From positions 1 through 5,030 of the forward strand of contig CAZFLY010000113.1 in the NCBI GenBank assembly GCA_964519995.1: 5,030 bases of DNA, given 5' to 3'. Position numbers and translations under genes: made by a program. Of this stretch, positions 1-5,030 are shown in pieces. Source of the DNA: CAZFLY01 sp964519995. Its GTDB lineage: Bacteria > Planctomycetota > Phycisphaerae > Sedimentisphaerales > Anaerobacaceae. Positions within the stretch are counted from its first letter, which is position 1. Every line of letters begins with the position of its first letter. The notes under the pieces were generated by a model, which was not told the DNA's origin, searched no databases, and was given only the letters and a program-made list of their open reading frames with translations.

Positions 1-19
1 CATCCGGCCCAAAACCAGG

Positions 20-2020
20 TTAATGTGCTGAAGACAATACAGGTTTTCTCGGCAGCCAGACCGCCATCTCGCCCGGGCCGCGATGTGACCATGCGTAGTA
101 AGGAATAGCAGTTAATTTTCGTTTGCTGCCGGATGCGTCCAATACGTCTCCCGTAATTATGGTAACGCCGTTCAATAAATCTTTTTTATATTCCGCTTGA
201 AATTTCGCGTCATCCGGGATTACCATATCGAGCACTTTGTTATCGTTATCAACCCATTCGGCACAATAAACAATCGGGCCGCGAACTAAAGCTGTTTTGT
301 TGAGGTCATCCTTGACTTTCTCGTTTGCTATAACCCGGCGAATCGGCATGGGCAGATTCAGCTCGATGGTGTCACCTTGGGACCAATTCCTGTTGATTAC
401 GGCAAATCCCTTATCCATGTTGATATCGATTGATTCACCATTCAGTTTCAGCGTGACTTTTTCATTAGTTACATTTAAGTAATGATATAAATCGCTTGGT
501 ACAGGTTTGCCCACAGCCCATCCAGGGATGCGGATATTGACCGCAAACTTTTGACTGCTTTGAGGATCGACTTTTATAACCACTTTTCCGTCCCACGGAT
601 AAGCGGTTTTCTGGCTGATCTGGACTTTTGTTTTATCCATCTCGGCATCGGCCTTGCCGGCGATAAAGAGGTTTACATATAAAGAATCGTCTCGATTGGC
701 ATAGATATAATCGGGTACTGAAGGCAGAAATCGAATGATGTTTGACGGGCAGCAGGAACAGTCGAACCACGGCTGTCGAGTCAACGAGCCTCTGTTAAAC
801 TTATATTTTCCATCCGATTCTAAACAGTTCGGATAGAAAAATAAATCGCCCGACAGCGAGACTCCCGAAATCATCCCGTTGTAAAGTGTGCGTTCAAGGA
901 CATCGATGTACTTGGCGTCGCCGCTGAGCAGGAACATTCGATGGTTCCAGTACACGTTTCCAATAGCCGCACAGGTTTCGTTATAAGATGTCAGGTTGGG
1001 CAATTCGTAATTTTCGCCGAATGCCTCACCCTCATGCCGGGCCCCGATGCCTCCGGTAATATAATATTTCTTCGAAACCATGTTGTCCCAGATTTTCTCG
1101 ACCGCGTTACGGTAAGCCGAATCGTTCATAATCCCGGCGATATCCGTCATAGCCGCGTACATATAAACGGCTCGAACGGCGTGCCCGACCGCTTCATCCT
1201 GTTTTATTACCGGCTTATGGTCCTGGTTGTATGCACCGTAAAGCCTGTGTCCTGCTGCATTACCTCTCTGGTCTAGAAAGAATTTCGCCAAATCGAGATA
1301 CTTTCGGTTATTTGTTGCCCGGTATAATTTTATCAGGCCGGTTTCGATAATCTGATGTCCGGGGACATCGAGTTTTTTCCCCGTCCCGAATGTCTCGGCT
1401 ATAAAGTCTGCATTTTTCAGAGCTATATTTAAGAAGTTCCTCTTGCCGGTCGCCCGGTAATGGGCGTATGCCGCTTCATACATGTGACCTGCATTATATA
1501 GCTCGTGGCTCGCTGCCAGGTGATACCAGCGCGGACCGGGTCTTACCCATCGGGCCGGAGTTGTATTAGGATCTATTGTCTTCCATGTAGTAAGATAACC
1601 GTCGTATTCCTGCGCTGCGGCGATTAATTCGATTATATCGTTGATATATTTTTCCAGCTCTTTGTCCGGATGAATTGTCAGGGAATACGAAGCGCCTTCA
1701 ATTATTTTGTAAACATCAGTATCGTCGAAAGGCATCTGCCCTTCGTATCTGCCTTCTATCAGGCCGCCTGCCTTTGCGAAATTCCTCATCCTGCCTTCTT
1801 CTTCGCACTTCTTAAAACCGAATGGAATTGTAACGGTCCGGTTGGTCTCGATGCGTCCGGCCCAGAAATCGTCCGTTAGTGTCACTTTCGTGAAAGGAAC
1901 GGCTGAAATCGGATAGCCTGTATTTTTCCCCATTTGTTCCATAGCCTTACACGGTGTGGTTGTGATTGCTATAAGAACCAGTGTGATTTGTAATAAAATT
2001 TTGACGTGTAAATTGTTCAT
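20..2020 (-). CDS. Secreted GH127-family (DUF1680) beta-L-arabinofuranosidase
   Basis: Predicted exported glycoside hydrolase, 666 aa, close to the roughly 660 aa of characterised GH127 enzymes such as HypBA1. That family releases beta-L-arabinofuranose using a zinc-bound cysteine nucleophile. I chose the ATG at 2020 because GAGGA (2026-2030) lies 5 nt upstream; the in-frame ATG at 2032 (670 aa) has no good ribosome binding site. Residue numbers below use the 670-aa form. An N-terminal signal peptide is visible: basic/polar start, hydrophobic ILLQITLVLIAI, and likely signal peptidase I cleavage after Ala30. TTPC is a poor lipobox, so it is probably not a lipoprotein. The (alpha/alpha)6 barrel region carries GEAFG (Glu336, the acid/base position), NETCA (Glu352, Cys354) and CSCCPSN (Cys427, Cys428), matching HypBA1 Glu322, Glu338, Cys340, Cys417 and Cys418. 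A beta-rich C-terminal part follows. The family is certain; the exact substrate is not, because related DUF1680 enzymes act on other sugars. No transporter or other glycosidase is visible beside it. Confidence 0.93.
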   Translation of the reverse strand: MNNLHVKILLQITLVLIAITTTPCKAMEQMGKNTGYPISAVPFTKVTLTDDFWAGRIETNRTVTIPFGFKKCEEEGRMRNFAKAGGLIEGRYEGQMPFDDTDVYKIIEGASYSLTIHPDKELEKYINDIIELIAAAQEYDGYLTTWKTIDPNTTPARWVRPGPRWYHLAASHELYNAGHMYEAAYAHYRATGKRNFLNIALKNADFIAETFGTGKKLDVPGHQIIETGLIKLYRATNNRKYLDLAKFFLDQRGNAAGHRLYGAYNQDHKPVIKQDEAVGHAVRAVYMYAAMTDIAGIMNDSAYRNAVEKIWDNMVSKKYYITGGIGARHEGEAFGENYELPNLTSYNETCAAIGNVYWNHRMFLLSGDAKYIDVLERTLYNGMISGVSLSGDLFFYPNCLESDGKYKFNRGSLTRQPWFDCSCCPSNIIRFLPSVPDYIYANRDDSLYVNLFIAGKADAEMDKTKVQISQKTAYPWDGKVVIKVDPQSSQKFAVNIRIPGWAVGKPVPSDLYHYLNVTNEKVTLKLNGESIDINMDKGFAVINRNWSQGDTIELNLPMPIRRVIANEKVKDDLNKTALVRGPIVYCAEWVDNDNKVLDMVIPDDAKFQAEYKKDLLNGVTIITGDVLDASGSKRKLTAIPYYAWSHRGPGEMAVWLPRKPVLSSAH

Positions 2021-2096
2021 TTTAATCCTCATATCTTTGTTTTATAAAATTAACCGTACCTTGTATCTTGTCCGCTGTAGGCGCGATTGGAGGATA

Positions 2097-2125
2097 AATG
2101 TAAAAGAACAATAATAAATTGTAAA
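2097..2125 (-). promoter_or_regulatory. Candidate sigma70-type promoter of the GH127 gene
   Basis: Read on the minus strand, TTTACA (2120-2125) and TACATT (2097-2102) are separated by exactly 17 bp. Transcription would start near 2090, giving a leader of about 70 nt before the ATG at 2020. The boxes fit the consensus moderately, and the surroundings are AT-rich, so chance matches are likely. I saw no clear operator. Confidence 0.4.
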
Positions 2126-2271
2126 CATTAAATCTAAAATGTACCGGATTCCGTTGATTCGCGCCATTTACAGGATTATCAAATTGGCTTTGATTGGGTT
2201 GGTAGTGTCCTAATTTGAATTGTCTGAAAAATACAAGGTAAAAACGTCTCAGAATCGCTCAGATTGATTTT

Positions 2272-2291
2272 GGGGGTCTCAAAAGACCCCC
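2272..2291. other. Strong GC-rich hairpin with no T tract
   Basis: GGGGGTCT (2272-2279) and AGACCCCC (2284-2291) are perfect inverted repeats around a 4-nt loop. The stem can extend through TTTT (2268-2271) and AAAA (2293-2296) with one bulged T. In neither direction is it followed by a T run, so it is a poor intrinsic terminator. It lies about 250 bp upstream of the GH127 start, in the gap between two minus-strand genes. Its role is unknown: it could be part of a mobile-element end, a protein-binding site or an RNA structure. Confidence 0.6.
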
Positions 2292-2299
2292 TAAAATGC

Positions 2300-2384
2300 A
2301 ATATAATGGCCGTTTTGTTTTGAAAGGTGCGCATAATCTCTTTATAAATAATGATTTAGAAACTTAAGGTCATTATATTTTTTT
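2300..2384 (+). other. Long-range 12-bp stem followed by a T run
   Basis: AATATAATGGCC (2300-2311) pairs with GGTCATTATATT (2368-2379) over 12 positions, with one G-U wobble if transcribed from the plus strand. The enclosed loop is 56 nt. Seven T residues (2378-2384) overlap and follow the right arm, so plus-strand RNA would resemble a terminator with a large loop. No plus-strand gene lies upstream to be terminated, so it could be the 3' end of an unannotated RNA or a chance AT-rich pairing. Confidence 0.35.
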
Positions 2385-2418
2385 AGTGAAAAACTAAGAA
2401 AAATTAGCAAAAAACCGG

Positions 2419-2701
2419 CTTTTTTGTAATATTTCACACGATTACCCTTTTCTTCCGCCCCGATGAGCTGGGCCTGGCCAATTTCCGGTGGAAAGGCACT
2501 TGTTCATCGCGGAAATTGCTATGGAATGCGATTTTTTGGCTTAGAAGGAATAGGTTGGATAGCCGTTCACCTTTTGTCACTAAATTCCGAACATTACGAC
2601 GCTGGCCAAGACCCATCGTAACAAACCACGTTTTCGTGCAGAAAAAGCCGATTTGACTGCTCTTTTCCAAAACGGGTAATCGCGTGAAATTTTCAAAAAA
2701 G
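2419..2701. repeat. 283-bp fold-back element with imperfect terminal inverted repeats (possible MITE or structured RNA)
   Basis: The left arm (2419-2451, starting CTTTTTTG and containing ATTTCACACGATTACCC) is matched in inverse orientation by the right arm (2669-2701, containing GGGTAATCGCGTGAAAT and ending CAAAAAAG). About 28 of 33 positions agree with one small gap. A second inverted pair is nested inside: TGGGCCTGGCCA (2469-2480) against TGGCCAAGACCCA (2603-2615), with one mismatch and one bulge. ATTTCCG (2481-2487) and CGGAAAT (2510-2516) form a further local stem. The arm differences are not compensatory, which favours diverged transposon-like ends over a conserved RNA stem. No target-site duplication abuts the arms. 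Open frames inside it on either strand resemble no known protein. Confidence 0.5.
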
Positions 2702-3035
2702 TGTAGAAAAATTGTCTGCATCTAATCCGACAGCATTGAAAGGTTAACCGCAGGTGGATTTACTTGGCTTGGCAAGATACTTTGAGAGCAACAGCATTTT
2801 ATCGTCGCCATTCGGGTTTGCGGACCATCAAGGGCGGCATCTGTTGCGTCAGAGTTTTTCGAGTGCCTGGGCTAACGCAGCTTCTACTGTTAGGATACCA
2901 GCGAACAATAAAAAGTTCAGGTTTCAGAAGTGATCGGTTTTTCCTGGGGCTGCGGAACATTGTTTAGACCGCCCTAAGTGCAAGAATATGTAACCTGTAC
3001 CCTCCTCCTATCGACCATATTTTATGGCGACTTTT
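2702..3035. other. Non-coding stretch without recognisable gene
   Basis: Between the fold-back element and the region downstream of hisF there are only short open frames (under about 70 codons, without ribosome binding sites) that resemble no protein I know. No tRNA, SRP RNA, RNase P or 6S RNA signatures were seen. A small local palindrome, CCATATTTTATGG (3014-3026), is the only obvious structure. It may be a decayed gene or simple spacer. Confidence 0.5.
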
Positions 3036-3089
3036 GAAAAATGTAATGGGCTGTTTTCCGCCCAACCTTGAGCGCAGACTGCAAGGCTG
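3036..3089 (-). terminator. Weak possible hisF terminator (two hairpins)
   Basis: Reading away from hisF on the minus strand, CAGCCTTG and CAAGGTTG (3082-3089 with 3063-3070) form an 8-bp stem with one G-U pair and an 11-nt loop. It is followed directly by a 5-bp GGGC-type stem (3060-3064 with 3047-3051) and then the T-rich ATTACATTTTT (3036-3046). The second stem is short and the T run is delayed by several bases, so this is only a tentative terminator, placed 18 to 70 nt past the hisF stop codon. Confidence 0.3.
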
Positions 3090-3106
3090 CTGTACCGATA
3101 AAGTGC

Positions 3107-3871
3107 TTACAACTTTACGGGTATCTGGCGTTCCGCTAAATACTCTTTCATCTGCTTGATTGTATATTTTCCAAAGTGCGCAATTGAGGCGACAAGAACA
3201 GCATCAGCATGGCCTTCAACGATGGCTTCATACAGGTGCTCAAGGGTGCCCGCACCGCCGGATGCTATAACCGGTAGCGACACTGCATCGGCTATTGCCC
3301 TTGTCATTGGGATATCGTAGCCGGTTTGCATGCCGTCGGTGTCCATACTCGTTGGCAGAATTGCACCGACTCCGAGGTCTTCGACTTTCGTGGCCCATTC
3401 AACGGCATCGATCCCCGTGCCTTGTGTCCCACCGGCGACCATGACTTCAAAGCCGCAGGGCAATTCCGCATTCTTTGCGGTGTCGATTGCGATTGTGATT
3501 TTCTCGCTGCCAAATTCGGTAACAGCTTCTTTGACTAAGTTGGGGTTGAGGACAGCAGCGGTGTTCATAGATACTTTTGATACGCCCAGATCAAGCAATT
3601 CCGCTATTGCGTTACAGCTATTGATCCCGCCCCCGACAGTCAACGGTATTGAGATTCTCTCAACAGTCCTTTTGACTGCGTCAAGAAGGGTTTTCCTCTT
3701 TTCTATTGTGGCTGTGATGTCCAGGAAAACGAGTTCGTCCGCTCCTGCCTGACTGTAGGCAGCACCATTTTCAGCCGGGTCGCCGACATCTTTAAGGTTA
3801 ACGAAGTTGATGCCCTTGACCAGGCGCCCGTTTTTTACGTCCAAACAGGGAATGATTCTTCTGTAATCCAT
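3107..3871 (-). CDS. hisF: Imidazole glycerol phosphate synthase cyclase subunit HisF
   Basis: Cytoplasmic (beta/alpha)8-barrel enzyme. With ammonia delivered by the glutaminase HisH, it converts PRFAR to imidazole glycerol phosphate and AICAR in histidine synthesis. I chose the ATG at 3871 (254 aa, MDYRRIIPCLDV), which has GGAG 9 nt upstream; the ATG at 3886 (259 aa) lacks a ribosome binding site. Counted from 3871, the catalytic residues fall at Asp11 (CLDV) and Asp130 (AIDTAK), the same numbers as in Thermotoga maritima HisF. Phosphate-binding VGGGI, MNTA and ASGGAG are present. Of the ammonia-gate residues, Arg5, Glu46 and Lys99 are kept, but the position of T. maritima Glu167 is Ala170 (GVGAILPTSMD), and the usual DGT reads DGM. 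No hisH, hisA or other his gene is visible. The gene is divergent from gpmA with its own promoter, so it appears to stand outside a his operon, though genes beyond the window cannot be seen. Confidence 0.97.
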   Translation of the reverse strand: MDYRRIIPCLDVKNGRLVKGINFVNLKDVGDPAENGAAYSQAGADELVFLDITATIEKRKTLLDAVKRTVERISIPLTVGGGINSCNAIAELLDLGVSKVSMNTAAVLNPNLVKEAVTEFGSEKITIAIDTAKNAELPCGFEVMVAGGTQGTGIDAVEWATKVEDLGVGAILPTSMDTDGMQTGYDIPMTRAIADAVSLPVIASGGAGTLEHLYEAIVEGHADAVLVASIAHFGKYTIKQMKEYLAERQIPVKL

Positions 3872-3931
3872 AGGTCTTATCTCCATAATGGCTGATAATT
3901 GTTACACTCCGAACCTCATATCGGGCCAACT

Positions 3932-3960
3932 AGTATAACAACATTTGTTCTTACGGTCGA
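3932..3960 (-). promoter_or_regulatory. Extended -10 promoter of hisF
   Basis: The minus strand carries TGTTATACT (3932-3940), an extended -10 (TGnTATACT) differing from TATAAT at one base. A weak -35-like TCGACC lies 17 bp upstream (3955-3960). Extended -10 promoters often manage with a poor -35. Transcription would begin near 3925, giving a leader of about 54 nt before the start at 3871. Confidence 0.5.
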
Positions 3961-3984
3961 GTAAATATTTCGCTGAGATTTGGG

Positions 3985-4014
3985 TTGACGCATTTAATGG
4001 ACAACCTTGTAATA
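3985..4014 (+). promoter_or_regulatory. Sigma70-type promoter of gpmA
   Basis: TTGACG (3985-3990) and TGTAAT (4009-4014) are separated by 18 bp. Transcription would start near 4021, about 38 nt before the gpmA ATG. It diverges from the hisF promoter, and the two -10 boxes are about 70 bp apart with no overlap. A ribosome binding site AGGA (4047-4050) lies 8 nt before the start codon. Confidence 0.6.
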
Positions 4015-4058
4015 TCTGTCGTGAAAAGAATCGTTCAGAACAAGGTAGGATGTCGTAA

Positions 4059-4817
4059 ATGATTAAATTGGTGATAGTAAGGCACGGGCAGAGCACGTGG
4101 AATCTAGAGAACAGGTTCACCGGCTGGACCGACGTTGACCTTTCTGAGCAGGGAGTGCGGGAAGCCCACGAGGCTGCATGTGTACTTAAAGAACAAAAGT
4201 ATAACTTTGATGTCGCGTTTACTTCCGTGCTCAAGCGTGCCATTAGGACATTGTGGCTGATTCTCGACGAGATGGACCTTATGTGGATTCCGGTTTACCG
4301 TTCCTGGCGGCTTAACGAACGTCATTACGGCGCATTGCAGGGGCTTAACAAAACAGAAATGGCTGACAAATACGGTCTGGAACAGGTTCAAATCTGGCGC
4401 CGCAGCTACGATACACCGCCACCGGCTCTATCCTTAACAGACAGCCGACATCCGTGTCACGATCTACGCTATGCAAATGTGCCAAAGGAATATTTACCAG
4501 CCACTGAGTCGTTGAAAAGTACACTCGAACGTGTTTTACCATATTGGCATAAGTCGATTGTCCCACAACTGGAGCAGAGAAAAAGAGTCCTTATCTCGGC
4601 TCATGGCAACAGTCTGCGAGCGCTAGTTAAATACCTTGACAATATGCCTGATGATGAGATTGTGAAGCTCAACATTCCAACCGGCATTCCCCTTGTTTAC
4701 GAACTTGATGATAAGCTCAAAGCAAAGGAGCACTACTATCTGGCGGACGAGGAAAAAGTCAAAAAGGCCACCGCCGCGGTGGCCTCAGAGTTGAGCAGTT
4801 CACCAAAAAGCCCATGA
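4059..4817 (+). CDS. gpmA: 2,3-bisphosphoglycerate-dependent phosphoglycerate mutase
   Basis: Cytoplasmic glycolytic and gluconeogenic enzyme that interconverts 3-phosphoglycerate and 2-phosphoglycerate through a phosphohistidine, primed by 2,3-bisphosphoglycerate. The 252-aa length matches the dPGM family (about 250 aa). Histidine-phosphatase motif RHG puts the phosphorylated His at 9. FTGWTDVDLSEQG, LKRAIRTLW (Arg60), LNERHYGALQGLNK (Glu87, the proton donor/acceptor, and Lys98), WRR (Arg114, Arg115) and AHGNSLRALVKYLDN (His182, Asn184) match E. coli His11, Arg62, Glu89, Lys100, Arg116/117, His184 and Asn186 with a constant offset of two. The long insert typical of dPGM, between WRR and LPATESL, is present, which separates it from short broad-specificity phosphatases. 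The start has AGGA 8 nt upstream. The tail after HYYLADEE ends in a serine- and proline-rich segment, and its codons also encode a minus-strand terminator. It is followed by its own terminator, so it is probably monocistronic. Confidence 0.97.
   Translation: MIKLVIVRHGQSTWNLENRFTGWTDVDLSEQGVREAHEAACVLKEQKYNFDVAFTSVLKRAIRTLWLILDEMDLMWIPVYRSWRLNERHYGALQGLNKTEMADKYGLEQVQIWRRSYDTPPPALSLTDSRHPCHDLRYANVPKEYLPATESLKSTLERVLPYWHKSIVPQLEQRKRVLISAHGNSLRALVKYLDNMPDDEIVKLNIPTGIPLVYELDDKLKAKEHYYLADEEKVKKATAAVASELSSSPKSP
4753..4784 (-). terminator. Minus-strand intrinsic terminator inside the gpmA 3' end
   Basis: GGCCACC (4766-4772) and GGTGGCC (4778-4784) form a perfect GC-rich stem with a 5-nt loop; the symmetry extends to 9 bp around a single base. 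On the minus strand this hairpin is followed at once by TTTTT (4761-4765) and, three bases later, by a second TTTTT (4753-4757). That is the classic intrinsic-terminator form for transcription entering from the right. In gpmA the same bases encode KKATAAVA. The plus strand has no T run after the stem, so gpmA itself should read through. Confidence 0.65.
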
Positions 4818-4838
4818 CGGTTGCTGCCGCGAGCTCGC

Positions 4839-4871
4839 CGTCATTGCGAGGAGCGGAGCGACGTGGCAAGC
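4839..4871. repeat. Dispersed CGTCATTGCGAGG-type repeat unit
   Basis: A 33-bp unit beginning CGTCATTGCGAGGAGCGG and ending in GTGGCAAGC. From memory, close variants occur as short dispersed intergenic repeats in many unrelated bacterial genomes, usually between genes and often near their 3' ends. TTGC and GCAA near the ends can pair, giving a weak hairpin. Only one copy is visible here, between the gpmA stop and its terminator. No function is established as far as I know. Confidence 0.6.
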
Positions 4872-4885
4872 TTAAAAATATTTAG

Positions 4886-4916
4886 CCCTGCCATTTATGG
4901 CAGGGTTTCGTTTCTT
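4886..4916 (+). terminator. Intrinsic terminator of gpmA
   Basis: CCCTGCCA (4886-4893) and TGGCAGGG (4898-4905) form a perfect 8-bp stem around TTTA, followed by the T-rich TTTCGTTTCTT (4906-4916). It sits 68 nt past the gpmA stop and ends the transcript. On the minus strand the stem is followed by CTAAATATTTTT, so weak termination in that direction is possible too. Confidence 0.8.
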
Positions 4917-4992
4917 CCCCATCAGGCACACAAGACACCCTACTTGCTACAATTCCTTCAATCCGATTCGAGAAAGGTATTTTTAAACAATA

Positions 4993-5030
4993 ATGGATGC
5001 TTACCGGCCCGGAAAGAAAATCGCCGAAAT
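4993..5030 (+). CDS. Possible start of a further gene, cut by the window edge
   Basis: An ATG at 4993 opens a frame that stays open to the edge (MDAYRPGKKIAE...), with an in-frame stop just upstream (4984). GAAAGG (4972-4977) lies 15 nt before it, rather far for a ribosome binding site. Twelve codons are too few to identify a family. The terminator within gpmA that faces the other strand suggests instead that a minus-strand gene may lie to the right, so this call is weak. Confidence 0.2.
   Translation, partial: MDAYRPGKKIAE

Noticed and set aside
297..1879. Plus-strand open frames within the GH127 gene
   Set aside because: They lie antisense within a conserved gene, lack start signals and resemble nothing.
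2202..2260. Stretch containing TAGTGTCCTAATTTGAA that looked like an insertion-sequence end
   Set aside because: No matching inverted end was found elsewhere in the window and no transposase frame is present. The impression is from memory alone.
2434..2721. 95-codon open frame on the minus strand inside the fold-back element
   Set aside because: The residue pattern resembles no known family, the start has only a weak GGA upstream, and it coincides with the inverted-repeat element. A 54-codon frame on the other strand (2463-2627) looks equally plausible, so neither can be supported.
2764..2967. 67-codon open frame on the plus strand, and a parallel frame with a motif ending in FRF that loosely recalls the C-terminus of formylglycine-generating-enzyme-like or retroelement variable proteins
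   Set aside because: There is no ribosome binding site, the similarity is a few residues only, and no reverse transcriptase or template repeat is present.
3304..3752. Several open frames overlapping hisF on both strands
   Set aside because: They are shadows of the well-supported hisF reading frame and have no family resemblance.
3902..4566. Minus-strand open frames over the hisF-gpmA promoter region and gpmA
   Set aside because: They are antisense to conserved coding sequence or run across clear promoter elements, with no recognisable protein.
4917..5030. Minus-strand frame open from the right edge to about 4882
   Set aside because: It reads through the gpmA terminator stem and has no recognisable motif. 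It is too short to judge.

Overview
The window is an ordinary-looking bacterial chromosomal segment of moderate GC with three well-supported protein genes. From the left they are a secreted GH127-type (DUF1680) beta-L-arabinofuranosidase on the minus strand, hisF on the minus strand, and a phosphoglycerate mutase (gpmA) on the plus strand. The source is a Gram-negative-type, carbohydrate-degrading bacterium. The sigma70-like promoter boxes, a histidine gene standing outside any his operon, and the secreted glycosidase would suit Planctomycetota (Phycisphaerae-like) or a similar lineage. That placement is inference and was not checked by any search.

Layout: 20-2020 (-) is the GH127 enzyme, complete, with a signal peptide and all metal and catalytic residues. 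2033-3106 is a gap of about 1.07 kb with no convincing gene. It holds a candidate promoter for the glycosidase, a strong 8-bp GC-rich hairpin (2272-2291), a 12-bp long-range stem followed by a T run (2300-2384), and a 283-bp fold-back element (2419-2701) bounded by diverged inverted repeats of about 33 bp with a second nested inverted repeat inside. The stretch 2702-3106 shows only a weak possible hisF terminator. 3107-3871 (-) is hisF. 3872-4058 is a compact divergent promoter region. 4059-4817 (+) is gpmA. After gpmA come a dispersed-type repeat that I recognise from many bacterial genomes (4839-4871), a clear intrinsic terminator (4886-4916), and perhaps the first codons of a further gene at the right edge.

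The three genes do not form a pathway. GH127 acts on plant-derived arabinosyl sugars outside the cytoplasm. HisF makes imidazole glycerol phosphate in histidine synthesis. GpmA interconverts 3- and 2-phosphoglycerate in glycolysis. Each appears to have its own promoter.

The points most worth a second look are the fold-back element, the paired stem structures next to it, an intrinsic terminator for the opposite strand written inside the last codons of gpmA, and a HisF whose ammonia-gate glutamate appears to be alanine. I saw no convincing new multi-gene system, CRISPR array, tRNA or rRNA.
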